This document shows positions 8,328-17,003 of a stretch of 64,000 bases of DNA, piece by piece. Where the stretch lies: contig NZ_CP197474.1 in assembly GCF_052180245.1 (NCBI RefSeq), positions 2,480,001 to 2,544,000 on the forward strand, written 5' to 3'. Below the pieces are notes generated by a model, which worked only from the letters and a program-made list of their open reading frames with translations, was not told the origin of the DNA and made no database searches. Positions within the stretch are counted from its first letter, which is position 1. Each line of letters starts with the position of its first letter. The position numbers and the translations under genes were made by a program. Origin of the DNA: Parapusillimonas sp013416435 (GTDB taxonomy: Bacteria; Pseudomonadota; Gammaproteobacteria; Burkholderiales; Burkholderiaceae_B).

Positions 8328-8821
8328 TGAGGAACCCGTCCCAGAAGGCGGCGTATGAGTTCGGTGGAGAAACCACGCGACGCCATGAAGCGGAACTGCC
8401 TCGCGTAGTCTTTGGCGTCCTGGGGCGGCCGTCCGAATTTCTTTTCCCATATGAGCGAAGCGCGTTGCTGTTCGGTGTCCTGCAAGCGGTGCTCCATGTC
8501 TTGGATGACGCTGTCGGACAGACCGTGCTGCCTGAGCTCCTGAACGATACGCTGCGTACCCTGGCGAGGCGCCCGCCGATTGAGCAGGCTTTGCGCGAAG
8601 CGTTCGTTGGACAGCCAGTTTTCGCGTTCGAGCGTATCGAGCAGGGCGTCGAGCTCGTCAGGATCTTGCGCATGAGGTGCGAGCTTGCGCTGCAGTTCCC
8701 GGCGGGAGTATTCGCGCCGGGAAAGAAAACCGATGGCCCGGGCCTTCAGTGAAGGTCCCGGGCGTGGCGAGGGGCCGGAATCGGCGTCTGACAAGGTTTC
8801 GAACTCGTCGTCGCGATGCAT
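8312..8821 (-). CDS. recX: RecX, regulatory protein of RecA
   Basis: A 169-residue RecX-family protein, an inhibitor/modulator of RecA filaments. Seen are the helical repeats ARAIGFLSRREYSRRELQRKL (near 27), WLSNERFAQSLLNRRAPRQGTQRIVQELRQ (near 70-99) and a final FRFMASRGFSTELIRRLLG, the usual three-helix repeats of the family. It lies 32 bp after recA on the same strand, so it is probably cotranscribed from the LexA-controlled recA promoter. The last codons (RVPHGADQ and the stop) are inside a degenerate member of the GGGGTC repeat family. The natural C-terminus may therefore have been altered when the repeat inserted. Confidence 0.92.
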   Translation of the reverse strand: MHRDDEFETLSDADSGPSPRPGPSLKARAIGFLSRREYSRRELQRKLAPHAQDPDELDALLDTLERENWLSNERFAQSLLNRRAPRQGTQRIVQELRQHGLSDSVIQDMEHRLQDTEQQRASLIWEKKFGRPPQDAKDYARQFRFMASRGFSTELIRRLLGRVPHGADQ

Positions 8822-8832
8822 GGCGCCCCCCT

Positions 8833-8848
8833 TAGCGTTAACAGGCCT
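8833..8848 (-). repeat. Short copy of the GCCTGTTAACGCTA element between recA and recX
   Basis: The minus strand reads AGGCCTGTTAACGCTA here, in the 32-bp recA-recX gap. The same core occurs on the plus strand inside longer related elements at 41490-41535 and 48067-48112. Only the 14-16 bp core is convincing at this site. Confidence 0.5.
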
Positions 8849-8853
8849 GGTGC

Positions 8854-9921
8854 TTATTCGCCGTCTTCAGGGGCGTTGGCTACAGCCCGGGCGACTGGCG
8901 CGGCGTGGGCTACTACACCCAGCTGTTCGCGGACCCTGTTTTCGATTTCGAAGGCCATTTCAGGATGCTCTTTCAGGTATTCGCGCACATTGTCCTTGCC
9001 CTGCCCGATACGTGTGCCGCTGTAGCTGAACCACGCCCCGGCCTTGTCGACGATGCCCGCCTGAACGCCGAGATCGATGATTTCGCCTTCGCGAGAAATG
9101 CCGGCGCCGTACATGATGTCGAATTCGGCTTGCTTGAACGGCGGCGCAACCTTGTTCTTGACGACCTTGACCCGCGTTTCGTTGCCGATGACTTCGTCGC
9201 CCTTCTTGATGGCGCCGATGCGGCGGATGTCGAGGCGCACGGACGAGTAGAACTTGAGCGCATTGCCGCCCGTGGTGGTTTCGGGGTTGCCGAACATGAC
9301 GCCGATCTTCATGCGGATTTGATTGATGAAGATGACCATGCAGTTGGCGCGCTTGATGGTGGCGGTGAGCTTGCGCAGGGCCTGGCTCATGAGGCGTGCC
9401 TGCAGGCCCGGCAGGGAATCGCCCATGTCGCCCTCGATTTCGGCCTTGGGCACGAGCGCCGCCACCGAGTCGATGACGATGAGGTCGATGGACCCCGAAC
9501 GCACCAGCGCATCGGTGATTTCGAGCGCCTGTTCGCCCGTGTCCGGCTGGGAAATGAGCAGGTCGGACAAGTTGACGCCCAGCTTGGAGGCGTACTGGAC
9601 GTCCAACGCGTGTTCGGCATCGATGAAGGCGCAAGTGCCGCCGATTTTCTGCATTTCGGCGATGACCTGGAGGGTCAGCGTTGTTTTACCCGAGGATTCG
9701 GGACCATAGATTTCGATGACGCGGCCGCGTGGCAGACCGCCTACGCCAAGGGCGATATCGAGCCCGAGCGAACCGGTGGAGACGACCTGGATGTCGTGTT
9801 CGACCGAGTTGTCGCCATAGCGCATTACCGAGCCTTTGCCAAACTGCTTTTCAATTTGGGATAAGGCGGCGGCCAGCGCTTTGCTGCGCTCGCCGGCGGC
9901 TTTGCTGTTTTTGTCGTCCAT
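8854..9921 (-). CDS. recA: RecA recombinase
   Basis: A 355-residue RecA, the strand-exchange ATPase and LexA coprotease. Visible are Walker A GPESSGKTTL (near 73), Walker B LIVIDSVAALVP, MAW-type loops and the DNA-binding loop LSAT-like segment near ALRKLTATIKRANCMVIFINQ, then GNALKFYSSVRLDIRR. The start is placed at ATG 9921 (MDDKNSKAAGERSK), because AAGGA lies 7 nt upstream. A longer frame to 9960 adds MSINSHIPVKDRY without a good ribosome-binding site. The gene sits behind a LexA box at 10024-10039 and a TATAAT at 10018-10023, and is followed by recX. Confidence 0.98.
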   Translation of the reverse strand: MDDKNSKAAGERSKALAAALSQIEKQFGKGSVMRYGDNSVEHDIQVVSTGSLGLDIALGVGGLPRGRVIEIYGPESSGKTTLTLQVIAEMQKIGGTCAFIDAEHALDVQYASKLGVNLSDLLISQPDTGEQALEITDALVRSGSIDLIVIDSVAALVPKAEIEGDMGDSLPGLQARLMSQALRKLTATIKRANCMVIFINQIRMKIGVMFGNPETTTGGNALKFYSSVRLDIRRIGAIKKGDEVIGNETRVKVVKNKVAPPFKQAEFDIMYGAGISREGEIIDLGVQAGIVDKAGAWFSYSGTRIGQGKDNVREYLKEHPEMAFEIENRVREQLGVVAHAAPVARAVANAPEDGE

Positions 9922-10017
9922 GTAGCGGTCCTTGACAGGTATATGGGAATTGATAGACATGCGCCCAGGGATCGCGAAACCGCCGGGGAGCGTTGAACTC
10001 TGAGATTATTGCATCAA

Positions 10018-10039
10018 ATTATACTGTATATAAACACAG
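10018..10039 (-). promoter_or_regulatory. recA promoter -10 and LexA (SOS) box
   Basis: CTGTATATAAACACAG at 10024-10039 fits the CTGT-N8-ACAG LexA consensus exactly at both ends. Directly beside it, on the minus strand, is TATAAT (10018-10023), a perfect -10. LexA bound here would cover the region between -35 and -10 of recA, about 100 bp from the recA start. Confidence 0.92.
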
Positions 10040-10164
10040 ATAACAGTCCCTGGGAAGTTGCATCGTAATCCCTGACTGTTCAAGCCCTGCCTGAAGTGCC
10101 ACAATGCCTTGAATACGTCTCAGAGTGGCGGAACACGATATTCACAACGTCAACGCAGGCCGAC

Positions 10165-10854
10165 ATGCATATTTTAATTGCCGAGGACGACAGTATTCTT
10201 GCCGATGGACTTTCCCGTTCACTGCGCTACGACGGGTACGCCGTCGACGTGGTCAGCGACGGTGCAGCGGCGGACTCGGCGCTGCAGCTGCAAAGCTTCG
10301 ACCTGCTCATTCTCGATCTCGATCTTCCACGCATGCACGGCCTAGCCGTGCTGCGCATGCTCCGCCAGCGCTCCACCCCCATCCCGGTACTCATCCTCAC
10401 GGCTTCCGACACCGTCGAGCAACGGGTCACCGGCCTGGACCTCGGCGCCGACGACTACATGGCCAAGCCGTTCGCGTTGTCCGAGCTCGAAGCCCGGGTG
10501 CGTGCGCTTACCCGCCGCAGCGCGGGCACCTCGTCTACCCTGCTCAAGTACAAACGCCTCACTTTCGACCTCAATGGCCGTATTGCACGCATCGACGACC
10601 AGCCCCTGGAACTTTCCGCGCGCGAAACCAGCCTGCTTGAAATCTTCCTGTCGCGCTGCGGCCGCATGATCAGTAAAAATCAATTCGTGGACCTTTTGTG
10701 CGAATGGGGCGAGGAAGTCACTCCCAACGCCATCGAGGTCTACATTCACCGCCTGCGCAAGAAGATCGAGCCGGGCGGCGTCAAGATCGTCACTGTACGA
10801 GGCCTGGGCTATTGCCTCGAACCGGAATCCCGTAGCGACACGATCGCCGCATGA
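10165..10854 (+). CDS. OmpR/TctD-like response regulator
   Basis: A 229-residue two-component response regulator. The start is taken at ATG 10165 (MHILIAEDD), where the receiver fold begins; a longer frame from 10096 adds 23 residues without family character. The receiver has the acidic pocket EDD (7-9), phospho-acceptor Asp51 in LLILDLDLPRMHG, the switch Thr in LILTASD and Lys in DDYMAKPF. The winged-helix output (about 130-220) ends in the usual TVRGLGYCLE. It resembles QseB/TctD regulators. The histidine kinase starts 22 bp downstream and an MFS transporter follows, so regulation of that transporter is likely but inferred. Confidence 0.92.
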   Translation: MHILIAEDDSILADGLSRSLRYDGYAVDVVSDGAAADSALQLQSFDLLILDLDLPRMHGLAVLRMLRQRSTPIPVLILTASDTVEQRVTGLDLGADDYMAKPFALSELEARVRALTRRSAGTSSTLLKYKRLTFDLNGRIARIDDQPLELSARETSLLEIFLSRCGRMISKNQFVDLLCEWGEEVTPNAIEVYIHRLRKKIEPGGVKIVTVRGLGYCLEPESRSDTIAA

Positions 10855-10876
10855 TTTCTGGCAAGGCCTTGCCGGC

Positions 10877-12391
10877 ATGCTGATCGACCCGAAGATTCTC
10901 AAGGATACAAGCACGCAGGCCGCTGAAAGCGGCCGGGTATCCGGGCTGTTCCGGCGCAGGCGCGGCAACCGCGCGCTCCTGAACAAAATCATGATATGGA
11001 TGTTCGGGCCGCTGTTTCTGCTCTGGACCATAGGCCTGGTCATCACTTACTTCATTGCGCAAAACATTGCCAACGCACCCTACGACCGGGCCCTGGCTGA
11101 TCATCTGCGCATGATCAAGCATGAAATCGAACAGCAGAGCATCCTCGGCGGCATCACCCTGCCCGCTTCCGCCATCAACATTCTGCATGGCGATCCCGGC
11201 CATCTGGTGCATTGGGAGATTCGCGACGCCAACGGAAATTCGCTGGGCGGCAACAGCAGCATCCCCTTGCCCGACAACTGGACTTACGACGATGGCAAGA
11301 TCCGCATGCGCAATGAGACCATAGACAAACACAGTGTGCGTGTCGCATACGTCTGGGGCGGCAAGGACGCGGACGGCATGCCTTTCATGACGGCCGTCGC
11401 ACAATCGAACGAAATGCGCGCCACCCTGCAGCAGGAAATCCTGACAGGCATGCTCACGCCGCAGCTCATCGTCCTTCCCCTCGCCGCCTTGCTTGCCGGA
11501 CTGGGGCTGACACAAGGCCTGGAGCCGCTGAACATACTGCAGGAACGGATCCGTGCCCGCCGCGCCAACGACATGTCGCCCATCAGCGCCGAGCTTGCCC
11601 CCTCGGAAATCGTGCCGCTGATCGCCGCCATGAACAGCCTGCTCCACCGCTTGGCCCACACCCATGAAACGCAGCGCCGCTTCGTGGCGAATGCGGCGCA
11701 TCAGCTCAAGACGCCTCTGGCGGGAATGCGGACGCAGGCCGAACTCGCGCTGCGCGAACGCAGCCCCGAGAAGCTGAACGCCAGCCTCGAGCAATTGGTG
11801 CGCGGATCCGAACGTGCGACACGGCTGGTCAATCAGCTTCTGACACTGGCACGGGCCGAAAGCCCCGACAGCCCGCACCGCCGGCTCAGCGAGCAAGTCG
11901 ACCTGAACCGGCTGGCTGAACAAATATCGCTGCATTGGGTGGACGCGGCGCTCAAGAAACGCATCGACCTCGGATTCGAACGCTCCAGCGTTGCCATGAC
12001 CATCACCGGCGATGCCCTGATGCTGGCGGAATTGCTGAACAATCTGATCGAAAACGCCCTGGTGTACAGCCCGCCGGGCGGCTGGATCACCGTCCGCGTC
12101 GGCGGCGACCCCCTGTCGGCCTACATCGAGGTCGAGGACTCGGGGCCGGGAATTTCCCCGGAAGACAAGTCCAGGGTATTCGATCGCTTCTATCGTGTCC
12201 TGGGAACCGATACCGACGGAAGCGGCCTGGGCCTGTCCATCGTCAAGGAAATCGCGGAACTTCACGAAGGCAGCGTCGAATTCATGCCCACCGGCAACCG
12301 CCTGGGGAAGAAAGGCGGGACCTGCCTGCGCGTCACCTTCAACCGGCTGATACCGCCGATGCCGGCCCCCAGCCACGCTGCCGCGCACTGA
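10877..12391 (+). CDS. TctE-like sensor histidine kinase
   Basis: A 504-residue membrane sensor kinase. The first transmembrane helix is at about 37-60 (IMIWMFGPLFLLWTIGLVIT), followed by a periplasmic sensor part of about 135 residues and a second helix near 195-210 (LIVLPLAALLAGLGL). Then come the HisKA domain with phospho-acceptor His275 in ANAAHQLKTPLAGM and the ATPase domain with LLNNLIENALVYSPPGG (N box), DSGPGISPEDKSRVFDRFYR (G1/F) and GSGLGLSIVKEI (G2). The layout matches TctE-type kinases that sense small organic acids. It pairs with the regulator 22 bp upstream. Its signal is unknown; the downstream organic-acid-type MFS transporter suggests a carboxylate. Confidence 0.92.
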   Translation: MLIDPKILKDTSTQAAESGRVSGLFRRRRGNRALLNKIMIWMFGPLFLLWTIGLVITYFIAQNIANAPYDRALADHLRMIKHEIEQQSILGGITLPASAINILHGDPGHLVHWEIRDANGNSLGGNSSIPLPDNWTYDDGKIRMRNETIDKHSVRVAYVWGGKDADGMPFMTAVAQSNEMRATLQQEILTGMLTPQLIVLPLAALLAGLGLTQGLEPLNILQERIRARRANDMSPISAELAPSEIVPLIAAMNSLLHRLAHTHETQRRFVANAAHQLKTPLAGMRTQAELALRERSPEKLNASLEQLVRGSERATRLVNQLLTLARAESPDSPHRRLSEQVDLNRLAEQISLHWVDAALKKRIDLGFERSSVAMTITGDALMLAELLNNLIENALVYSPPGGWITVRVGGDPLSAYIEVEDSGPGISPEDKSRVFDRFYRVLGTDTDGSGLGLSIVKEIAELHEGSVEFMPTGNRLGKKGGTCLRVTFNRLIPPMPAPSHAAAH

Positions 12392-12542
12392 GATCGATTT
12401 ACTTACAAAAAAAACCCTCCCGCCCGCCGACCGTCAGCTTGATGTCAGCTGGCTCAAATAATTTACGCTGGCCGAGACGTGGATTCCACGCTGCGCAAAT
12501 AAACAATATCGGATCTCGAAAGACCACACATCAGGAGGCATC

Positions 12543-14240
12543 ATGAACAGCACCACCACCGTCGCACAGTCCGGTGCCGCATCCGTGGGGGCCCCGGCAG
12601 CGACCAACCGGCCCATGACCCCCGAGGAGCGGCGAGTCATCTTTGCGTCCTCTCTGGGCACCGTTTTCGAGTGGTACGACTTCTATCTCTATGGTTCGCT
12701 TGCAGCCATTATCGCGGCCCACTTCTTTTCGGGCGTCAATCCCACGGCCGGCTTCATCTTTGCACTGCTCGCCTTTGCGGCGGGCTTTGCCGTGCGGCCG
12801 TTCGGCGCCCTGGTTTTCGGTCGACTGGGCGACATGGTGGGCCGCAAATACACGTTTTTGATCACCATCCTGATCATGGGTCTTTCAACCTTCCTGGTGG
12901 GCGTCCTGCCCTCTTATTCGTCGATAGGCATGGCGGCGCCCGTCATCCTGATCGTGCTTCGCCTCCTGCAGGGCCTGGCGCTGGGCGGCGAATACGGCGG
13001 CGCCGCGACCTATGTGGCAGAGCATGCGCCCCAGAATCGCCGCGGCTTCTACACGAGCTGGATCCAGACCACCGCGACCATGGGGCTGTTCCTGTCTCTG
13101 CTCGTCATCCTGGGCATCCGGACCTCGCTGGGAGAAGAGGCCTTCCTGGAATGGGGCTGGCGCATCCCCTTCCTGATCTCGGTCGTGCTGCTGGGCATTT
13201 CCGTGTGGATACGCATGCAGCTGAACGAATCGCCCGCCTTCCGCAAGATGAAGGAAGAAGGCACAGGCTCGAAGGCCCCGATCAAGGAGTCGTTCGGCAA
13301 ATGGAGCAATCTGAAGATCGTACTGCTGGCCCTGTTCGGCCTGACCGCCGGCCAGGCCGTGGTGTGGTACACGGGTCAGTTTTACGCCCTGTTCTTTCTG
13401 ACCAAGACACTGGCGATCGAAGCCAATACGGCCAACATCATGATCGCCCTGGCTCTGTTGCTGGGCACGCCGTTCTTTGTGGTGTTCGGCGCGCTATCGG
13501 ATCGAATCGGCCGCAAGCCCATCATCATGGCGGGCTGCCTGGTCGCCGCCTTGGCTTACTTTCCCGTCTTCAAGGCAATCACCCATTTTGCCAATCCCGC
13601 GCTCGAACATGCGCAAGCGACGGCACCGGTCACGGTCATCGCCGATCCGGCCACTTGCTCCTTCCAGTTCAATCCGGTCGGCGTGTCTTCCTTCACCAGT
13701 TCCTGCGACATCCTGAAGGCATTCATGGCGGGCAATTCCGTGAACTATGCCAACGAAAAGGCGCCGGCCGGCAGCATCGCCAAGGCACGCATAGGCAATG
13801 ACGAGTTCCTTTCCTTCGAGGGCAACGCACTGAGCAAAGCGGATTTCGCCGCCAAGTCCGCCGAACTGAAGAAGTCCTTGACCGATGCGATCCGCAGTCA
13901 CGGATACCCCGCCAAGGCTGACCCCTCGCAAGTAAACTATGTCATGGTCGTGCTGCTTCTGACTTTCCTGGTCATACTCGTCACCATGGTCTACGGCCCC
14001 ATTGCCGCCATGCTGGTGGAAATGTTTCCGACCCGCATACGCTACACCTCGATGAGCCTGCCCTACCACATCGGCAATGGCTGGTTCGGCGGTTTCCTGC
14101 CGCCTGTGGCATTTGCCATCGTGGCAGCCACCGGCAACATCTACCATGGACTCTGGTATCCCATCATCGTCGCCGTCATGACCCTGGTCATCGGCGTACT
14201 GTTCGTACGGGAAAGCAAAGACAACGACATCAACAACTGA
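12543..14240 (+). CDS. MFS (metabolite:H+ symporter type) transporter with large periplasmic loop
   Basis: A 565-residue 12-TM transporter of the MFS metabolite:H+ symporter (ProP/KgtP-like) family. Family signatures are FEWYDFYLYGSLAAIIAAHF near 40, FGRLGDMVGRKYTF near 97 (loop 2-3), LLQGLALGGEYGGAATYVAE near 142 and FGALSDRIGRKPIIM near 315. It is longer than the usual 430-450 residues because about 118 residues (roughly 345-463) lie between TM9 and TM10, on the periplasmic side. This insert has two cysteines (about 371 and 389) and a helical Lys/Ala-rich second half. A perfect AGGAGG lies 4 nt before the ATG. The gene follows the two-component system by about 150 bp on the same strand. The substrate is unknown; a carboxylate or zwitterion is plausible. 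Confidence 0.88.
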   Translation: MNSTTTVAQSGAASVGAPAATNRPMTPEERRVIFASSLGTVFEWYDFYLYGSLAAIIAAHFFSGVNPTAGFIFALLAFAAGFAVRPFGALVFGRLGDMVGRKYTFLITILIMGLSTFLVGVLPSYSSIGMAAPVILIVLRLLQGLALGGEYGGAATYVAEHAPQNRRGFYTSWIQTTATMGLFLSLLVILGIRTSLGEEAFLEWGWRIPFLISVVLLGISVWIRMQLNESPAFRKMKEEGTGSKAPIKESFGKWSNLKIVLLALFGLTAGQAVVWYTGQFYALFFLTKTLAIEANTANIMIALALLLGTPFFVVFGALSDRIGRKPIIMAGCLVAALAYFPVFKAITHFANPALEHAQATAPVTVIADPATCSFQFNPVGVSSFTSSCDILKAFMAGNSVNYANEKAPAGSIAKARIGNDEFLSFEGNALSKADFAAKSAELKKSLTDAIRSHGYPAKADPSQVNYVMVVLLLTFLVILVTMVYGPIAAMLVEMFPTRIRYTSMSLPYHIGNGWFGGFLPPVAFAIVAATGNIYHGLWYPIIVAVMTLVIGVLFVRESKDNDINN

Positions 14241-14429
14241 AAACGGCTTTCAGGCAATATTCAGACTAAAGGCATAGAATTCAAGTCGTAGAAAGAGCTG
14301 CTAGAAAGAGCTGCCCTTCCCGCCGCGCCTAACCTATCCCCCTGGTATGCACGTCGGAAAAGCTCTTTTTATCGCCTGTGTCATGCCTCCCCGCGAGCCT
14401 TATCATGGCGTGACACTGTGTGCTCCACT

Positions 14430-14463
14430 GGCCCGATGCTCCGGCAATTCGGGCCTTTTTTTT
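14430..14463 (+). terminator. Intrinsic terminator downstream of MFS gene
   Basis: GGCCCGA (14430-14436) pairs with TCGGGCC (14449-14455), and eight T follow. It lies about 190 bp past the MFS stop. The stretch 14241-14429 in between shows no gene, only two nearby AAAGAGCTGC repeats at about 14292-14313. Confidence 0.75.
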
Positions 14464-14480
14464 GCCGCCGGGAAGTGGGA

Positions 14481-14600
14481 GGGGTCAGACCCCTTACGGG
14501 GTCTGACCCCATAACTCTTTGCGCTGGGGTCAGACCCCGTACGGGGTCTGACCCCATAATTCTTTGCGCCGGGGTCAGACCCCGCATGGGGTCTGACCCC
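14481..14600. repeat. GGGGTC/GACCCC nested palindromes, locus 2 (3 copies)
   Basis: Three nearly perfect 30-bp copies lie at 14481-14510, 14526-14555 and 14571-14600, at a regular 45-bp period. The two 15-bp spacers are near identical (ATAACTCTTTGCGCT and ATAATTCTTTGCGCC), so whole units were duplicated in tandem. They sit between the MFS terminator and rdgC. Confidence 0.95.
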
Positions 14601-14711
14601 CCAAAAGACCTCAAGCAAATGCGCTTACAATCGTTCCTCATCTTTCCCGGGCCGCCGACCGTTCGGCAGCGGCCCCTGTAGCAGCCTTAACTCAAGAAGA
14701 CACGACAGCAT

Positions 14712-15611
14712 ATGTGGTTCAAGAATCTCAGGATATTCCGCCTGGCCCCTTCCTGGTCATTCACGGCAGACGCCCTTGAAACGGCGCTGGCAAAGCAGGC
14801 GTTCCAGCCGGGCGGCAACCGGGACATGCAAAGCCTGGGTTGGGTCAGCACGCGCGAGGACTCCGGCCTGGTGCATGCGCTGGACGGCCAGTACTTGCTG
14901 ACCTTGCGTGCCGACAAGAAGCTGCTGCCCACCACGGTCGTCAACCAGTTCGCCAAGGCCCGTGCGCAGGAAATCGAAGAACAGCAAGGCTTCAAGCCCG
15001 GCCGTCGGCAAATGAAGGAAATCAAGGAACAGGTCACTGACGAGCTCCTGCCCAAGGCTTTCAGTGTGTATCGCGATACCCGCGTCTGGATCGACACGCG
15101 CAATCACTGGCTCGTCGTGGACGCAGCGGCAGCGGCCAAAAGCGACGAAGTGCTGGGCGTGCTGGCAAAGAGCCTGGATGCGCTCCCCGTGGCTCCTCTT
15201 TATGTGGAGCAATCGCCCGCCGCCGCAATGACAAACTGGCTGGTCGGCGATGAAGCGCCGGCCGGCTTCTCGATCGATCAGGACACGGAATTGCGCTCCA
15301 CCAGCGACAGCGGCGCCGCCGTGCGCTATGTTCGCCAGAGCGTGGAAATCGACGACGTGCGTAAGCACGTGCAGGCCGGCAAGCAATGCACGCGTCTTGC
15401 GCTGACCTGGGCGGACCGGGTTTCTTTCGTCCTGACGGAAGGTCTGGACATCAAGCGCGTCAACCCTTTGGACGTTCTGAAAGAAGGCCAGGAAACAGCC
15501 GCCCTGAACGAATCGGAGCAGTACGATTCCGATTTCGCGCTCATGTCGGGCGAGCTGTCGCGCCTCATCGCGGATCTGGTGGAAGCCCTGGGCGGCGAGA
15601 AAAAGGCGTAG
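14712..15611 (+). CDS. rdgC: RdgC, recombination-associated protein
   Basis: A 299-residue RdgC, a dsDNA-binding ring protein that limits RecA action and is associated with the nucleoid. The hallmark N-terminus MWFKNLRIFRL is present. GWVSTREDSGLVHALDGQYLLTLRADKKLLP (near 38-68) and a C-terminal helix follow. Length is typical (about 300). It is a stand-alone gene that ends 6 bp before the convergent ATCase gene, so the two transcripts must share or overlap their 3' ends. Confidence 0.95.
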   Translation: MWFKNLRIFRLAPSWSFTADALETALAKQAFQPGGNRDMQSLGWVSTREDSGLVHALDGQYLLTLRADKKLLPTTVVNQFAKARAQEIEEQQGFKPGRRQMKEIKEQVTDELLPKAFSVYRDTRVWIDTRNHWLVVDAAAAAKSDEVLGVLAKSLDALPVAPLYVEQSPAAAMTNWLVGDEAPAGFSIDQDTELRSTSDSGAAVRYVRQSVEIDDVRKHVQAGKQCTRLALTWADRVSFVLTEGLDIKRVNPLDVLKEGQETAALNESEQYDSDFALMSGELSRLIADLVEALGGEKKA

Positions 15612-15617
15612 CCGCCG

Positions 15618-16910
15618 TCAATCCACGCCGTGGAAAATGCTGTCGTCGGGTCCGATATGCGATGGCGGGCTCCAGGTGACATCGCGCAGCGAATGCTGGA
15701 CCAGGTTCTCCACGCCCAGCAGCACGGCGAAAATCGCCATCCGAACCGGTATGCCGTTGTCGGTCTGACGGAAAATGGCCAGCCGGGAGTCGTGATTCAG
15801 GTCCACGCTCAAGTCATTGGCCCCTTCCCTGCTGTCGCGCGGCAGGGGGTGCATGACGATCACGTCCGGCTTGCCGACCTTGTCGATGATGGCCTTGTTG
15901 ACCTGGAAGTCCGATGTATAGCCTTCGAGCTCCTCGGCGGCAAAGCGCTCTTTCTGGACCCGCGTGGCATAGATCACGTCGGCGCCGGCCAAGCCTTCTT
16001 CCAGTGAATACGTTTGTTCGATCACGTGCCCACGAGTGCCCGTCTGTTCGAGAATGTAGTCGGGCATTTCAAGACCGCGCGGAGAAACCAGAGTGAACTT
16101 CAGGCCGCGGTACAGGGACAAAAGCTTGATCAGCGAGTGCACGGTGCGCCCGTACTTCAGGTCGCCCACCAGGGCGATGTGTGCGCCGTCGAGCAGTTTT
16201 CCAAGACGGGAAAACTCGGTCAGGATGGTGTAGAGGTCAAGCAGCGCCTGGCTGGGGTGCTCGCCTGGACCGTCGCCCCCATTGACGACCGGAATATTGG
16301 TTGCCTGCGCAAATTCGGCCACCGATCCTTTCTCGGGGTGACGTATGACCATGGCGTCGACATACCCGCTCATGACCCGGCTGGTGTCATAGATGGACTC
16401 GCCTTTGGCCATCGATGAAAAAGTGAAGCCCGTGGTATCGCAGACGGATCCGCCCAGACGGCAGAACGCAGCGCCGAAGCTCACGCGGGTACGCGTGCTG
16501 GCTTCAAAAAAAAGATTGCCCAGCACAGCCCCTTCCAGCACTCGGGAAACCTTTTGTCGCCGGGCGATCGGTTGCATCTGGTCGGCAATGCGAAAGAGCT
16601 CTTCGACCGATTCGCGCGAAAACTGATCGACGGAAAGCAGTTGGTGCTTGCCATCAGCCGCGATGCGATTGCGTAGCGGCCCCGACTGTGCGCTTTGCGC
16701 ATATTTCTGCAATAAGGCCTCGTTTTCGATGATCTCCGTCACGAAGCGGCCAACCACTTCAGGCATGGCCCGGAACTCCTGCGAGCCCTCCGGCAGCAGC
16801 CAGGTATCGAGCGCGCGCCGCTTGACGCCTATACGGCCCGCAAACACGTCGCGTGTCAGATTGAGGCGGCGCATGGCGTCGCGCAGAAATACCTGTTGGG
16901 AGACAGACAT
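15618..16910 (-). CDS. pyrB: Aspartate carbamoyltransferase with N-terminal HTH domain
   Basis: A 430-residue protein, about 120 residues longer than the classical catalytic chain. Residues about 90-430 are an ATCase of the E. coli PyrB type: FFEASTRTRVSF with the carbamoyl-phosphate loop STRTR at 138-142, a VDAMVIRHPEKG segment, HPSQALLDLYTI (HPSQ at 218-221), VGDLKYGRTVHSL, and MHPLPRDSREG near the C-terminus. It makes carbamoyl-aspartate in pyrimidine synthesis. Residues about 8-62 look like a compact HTH DNA-binding domain (NLTRDVFAGRIGVKRRALDT with a W-L-L-P following), similar in style to XRE-like repressors. No pyrI neighbour is present. A palindrome lies 14 bp before the start codon. 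Autoregulation is an inference. Confidence 0.87.
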   Translation of the reverse strand: MSVSQQVFLRDAMRRLNLTRDVFAGRIGVKRRALDTWLLPEGSQEFRAMPEVVGRFVTEIIENEALLQKYAQSAQSGPLRNRIAADGKHQLLSVDQFSRESVEELFRIADQMQPIARRQKVSRVLEGAVLGNLFFEASTRTRVSFGAAFCRLGGSVCDTTGFTFSSMAKGESIYDTSRVMSGYVDAMVIRHPEKGSVAEFAQATNIPVVNGGDGPGEHPSQALLDLYTILTEFSRLGKLLDGAHIALVGDLKYGRTVHSLIKLLSLYRGLKFTLVSPRGLEMPDYILEQTGTRGHVIEQTYSLEEGLAGADVIYATRVQKERFAAEELEGYTSDFQVNKAIIDKVGKPDVIVMHPLPRDSREGANDLSVDLNHDSRLAIFRQTDNGIPVRMAIFAVLLGVENLVQHSLRDVTWSPPSHIGPDDSIFHGVD

Positions 16911-16923
16911 ATCGAAATCCTAG

Positions 16924-16946
16924 AAATATACGCAGAGCGTATATTT
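16924..16946 (-). promoter_or_regulatory. Palindromic operator candidate upstream of pyrB
   Basis: AAATATACGC (16924-16933), spacer AGA, GCGTATATTT (16937-16946): perfect 10-bp arms. It lies 14 bp upstream of the pyrB ATG, where a protein bound to it would block transcription or initiation. The AT-rich arms could also hold the -10. Its binding protein is not known; the HTH domain of the downstream enzyme is the obvious candidate. Confidence 0.6.
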
Positions 16947-17003
16947 TAATTTGGAAACAGACATGCTCTACATCTTTTCACCGCATCCGATGAAAATACA
17001 ACA

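Noticed and set aside
10790..12388. 532-aa open frame on the minus strand
   Set aside because: Antisense shadow of the histidine kinase, with no family character.
14481..14600. Three regular 30-bp repeats with short spacers, looking like a small CRISPR array
   Set aside because: Spacers are only 15 bp and nearly identical, the repeats are fully palindromic and recur at six other loci, and no cas gene is near.
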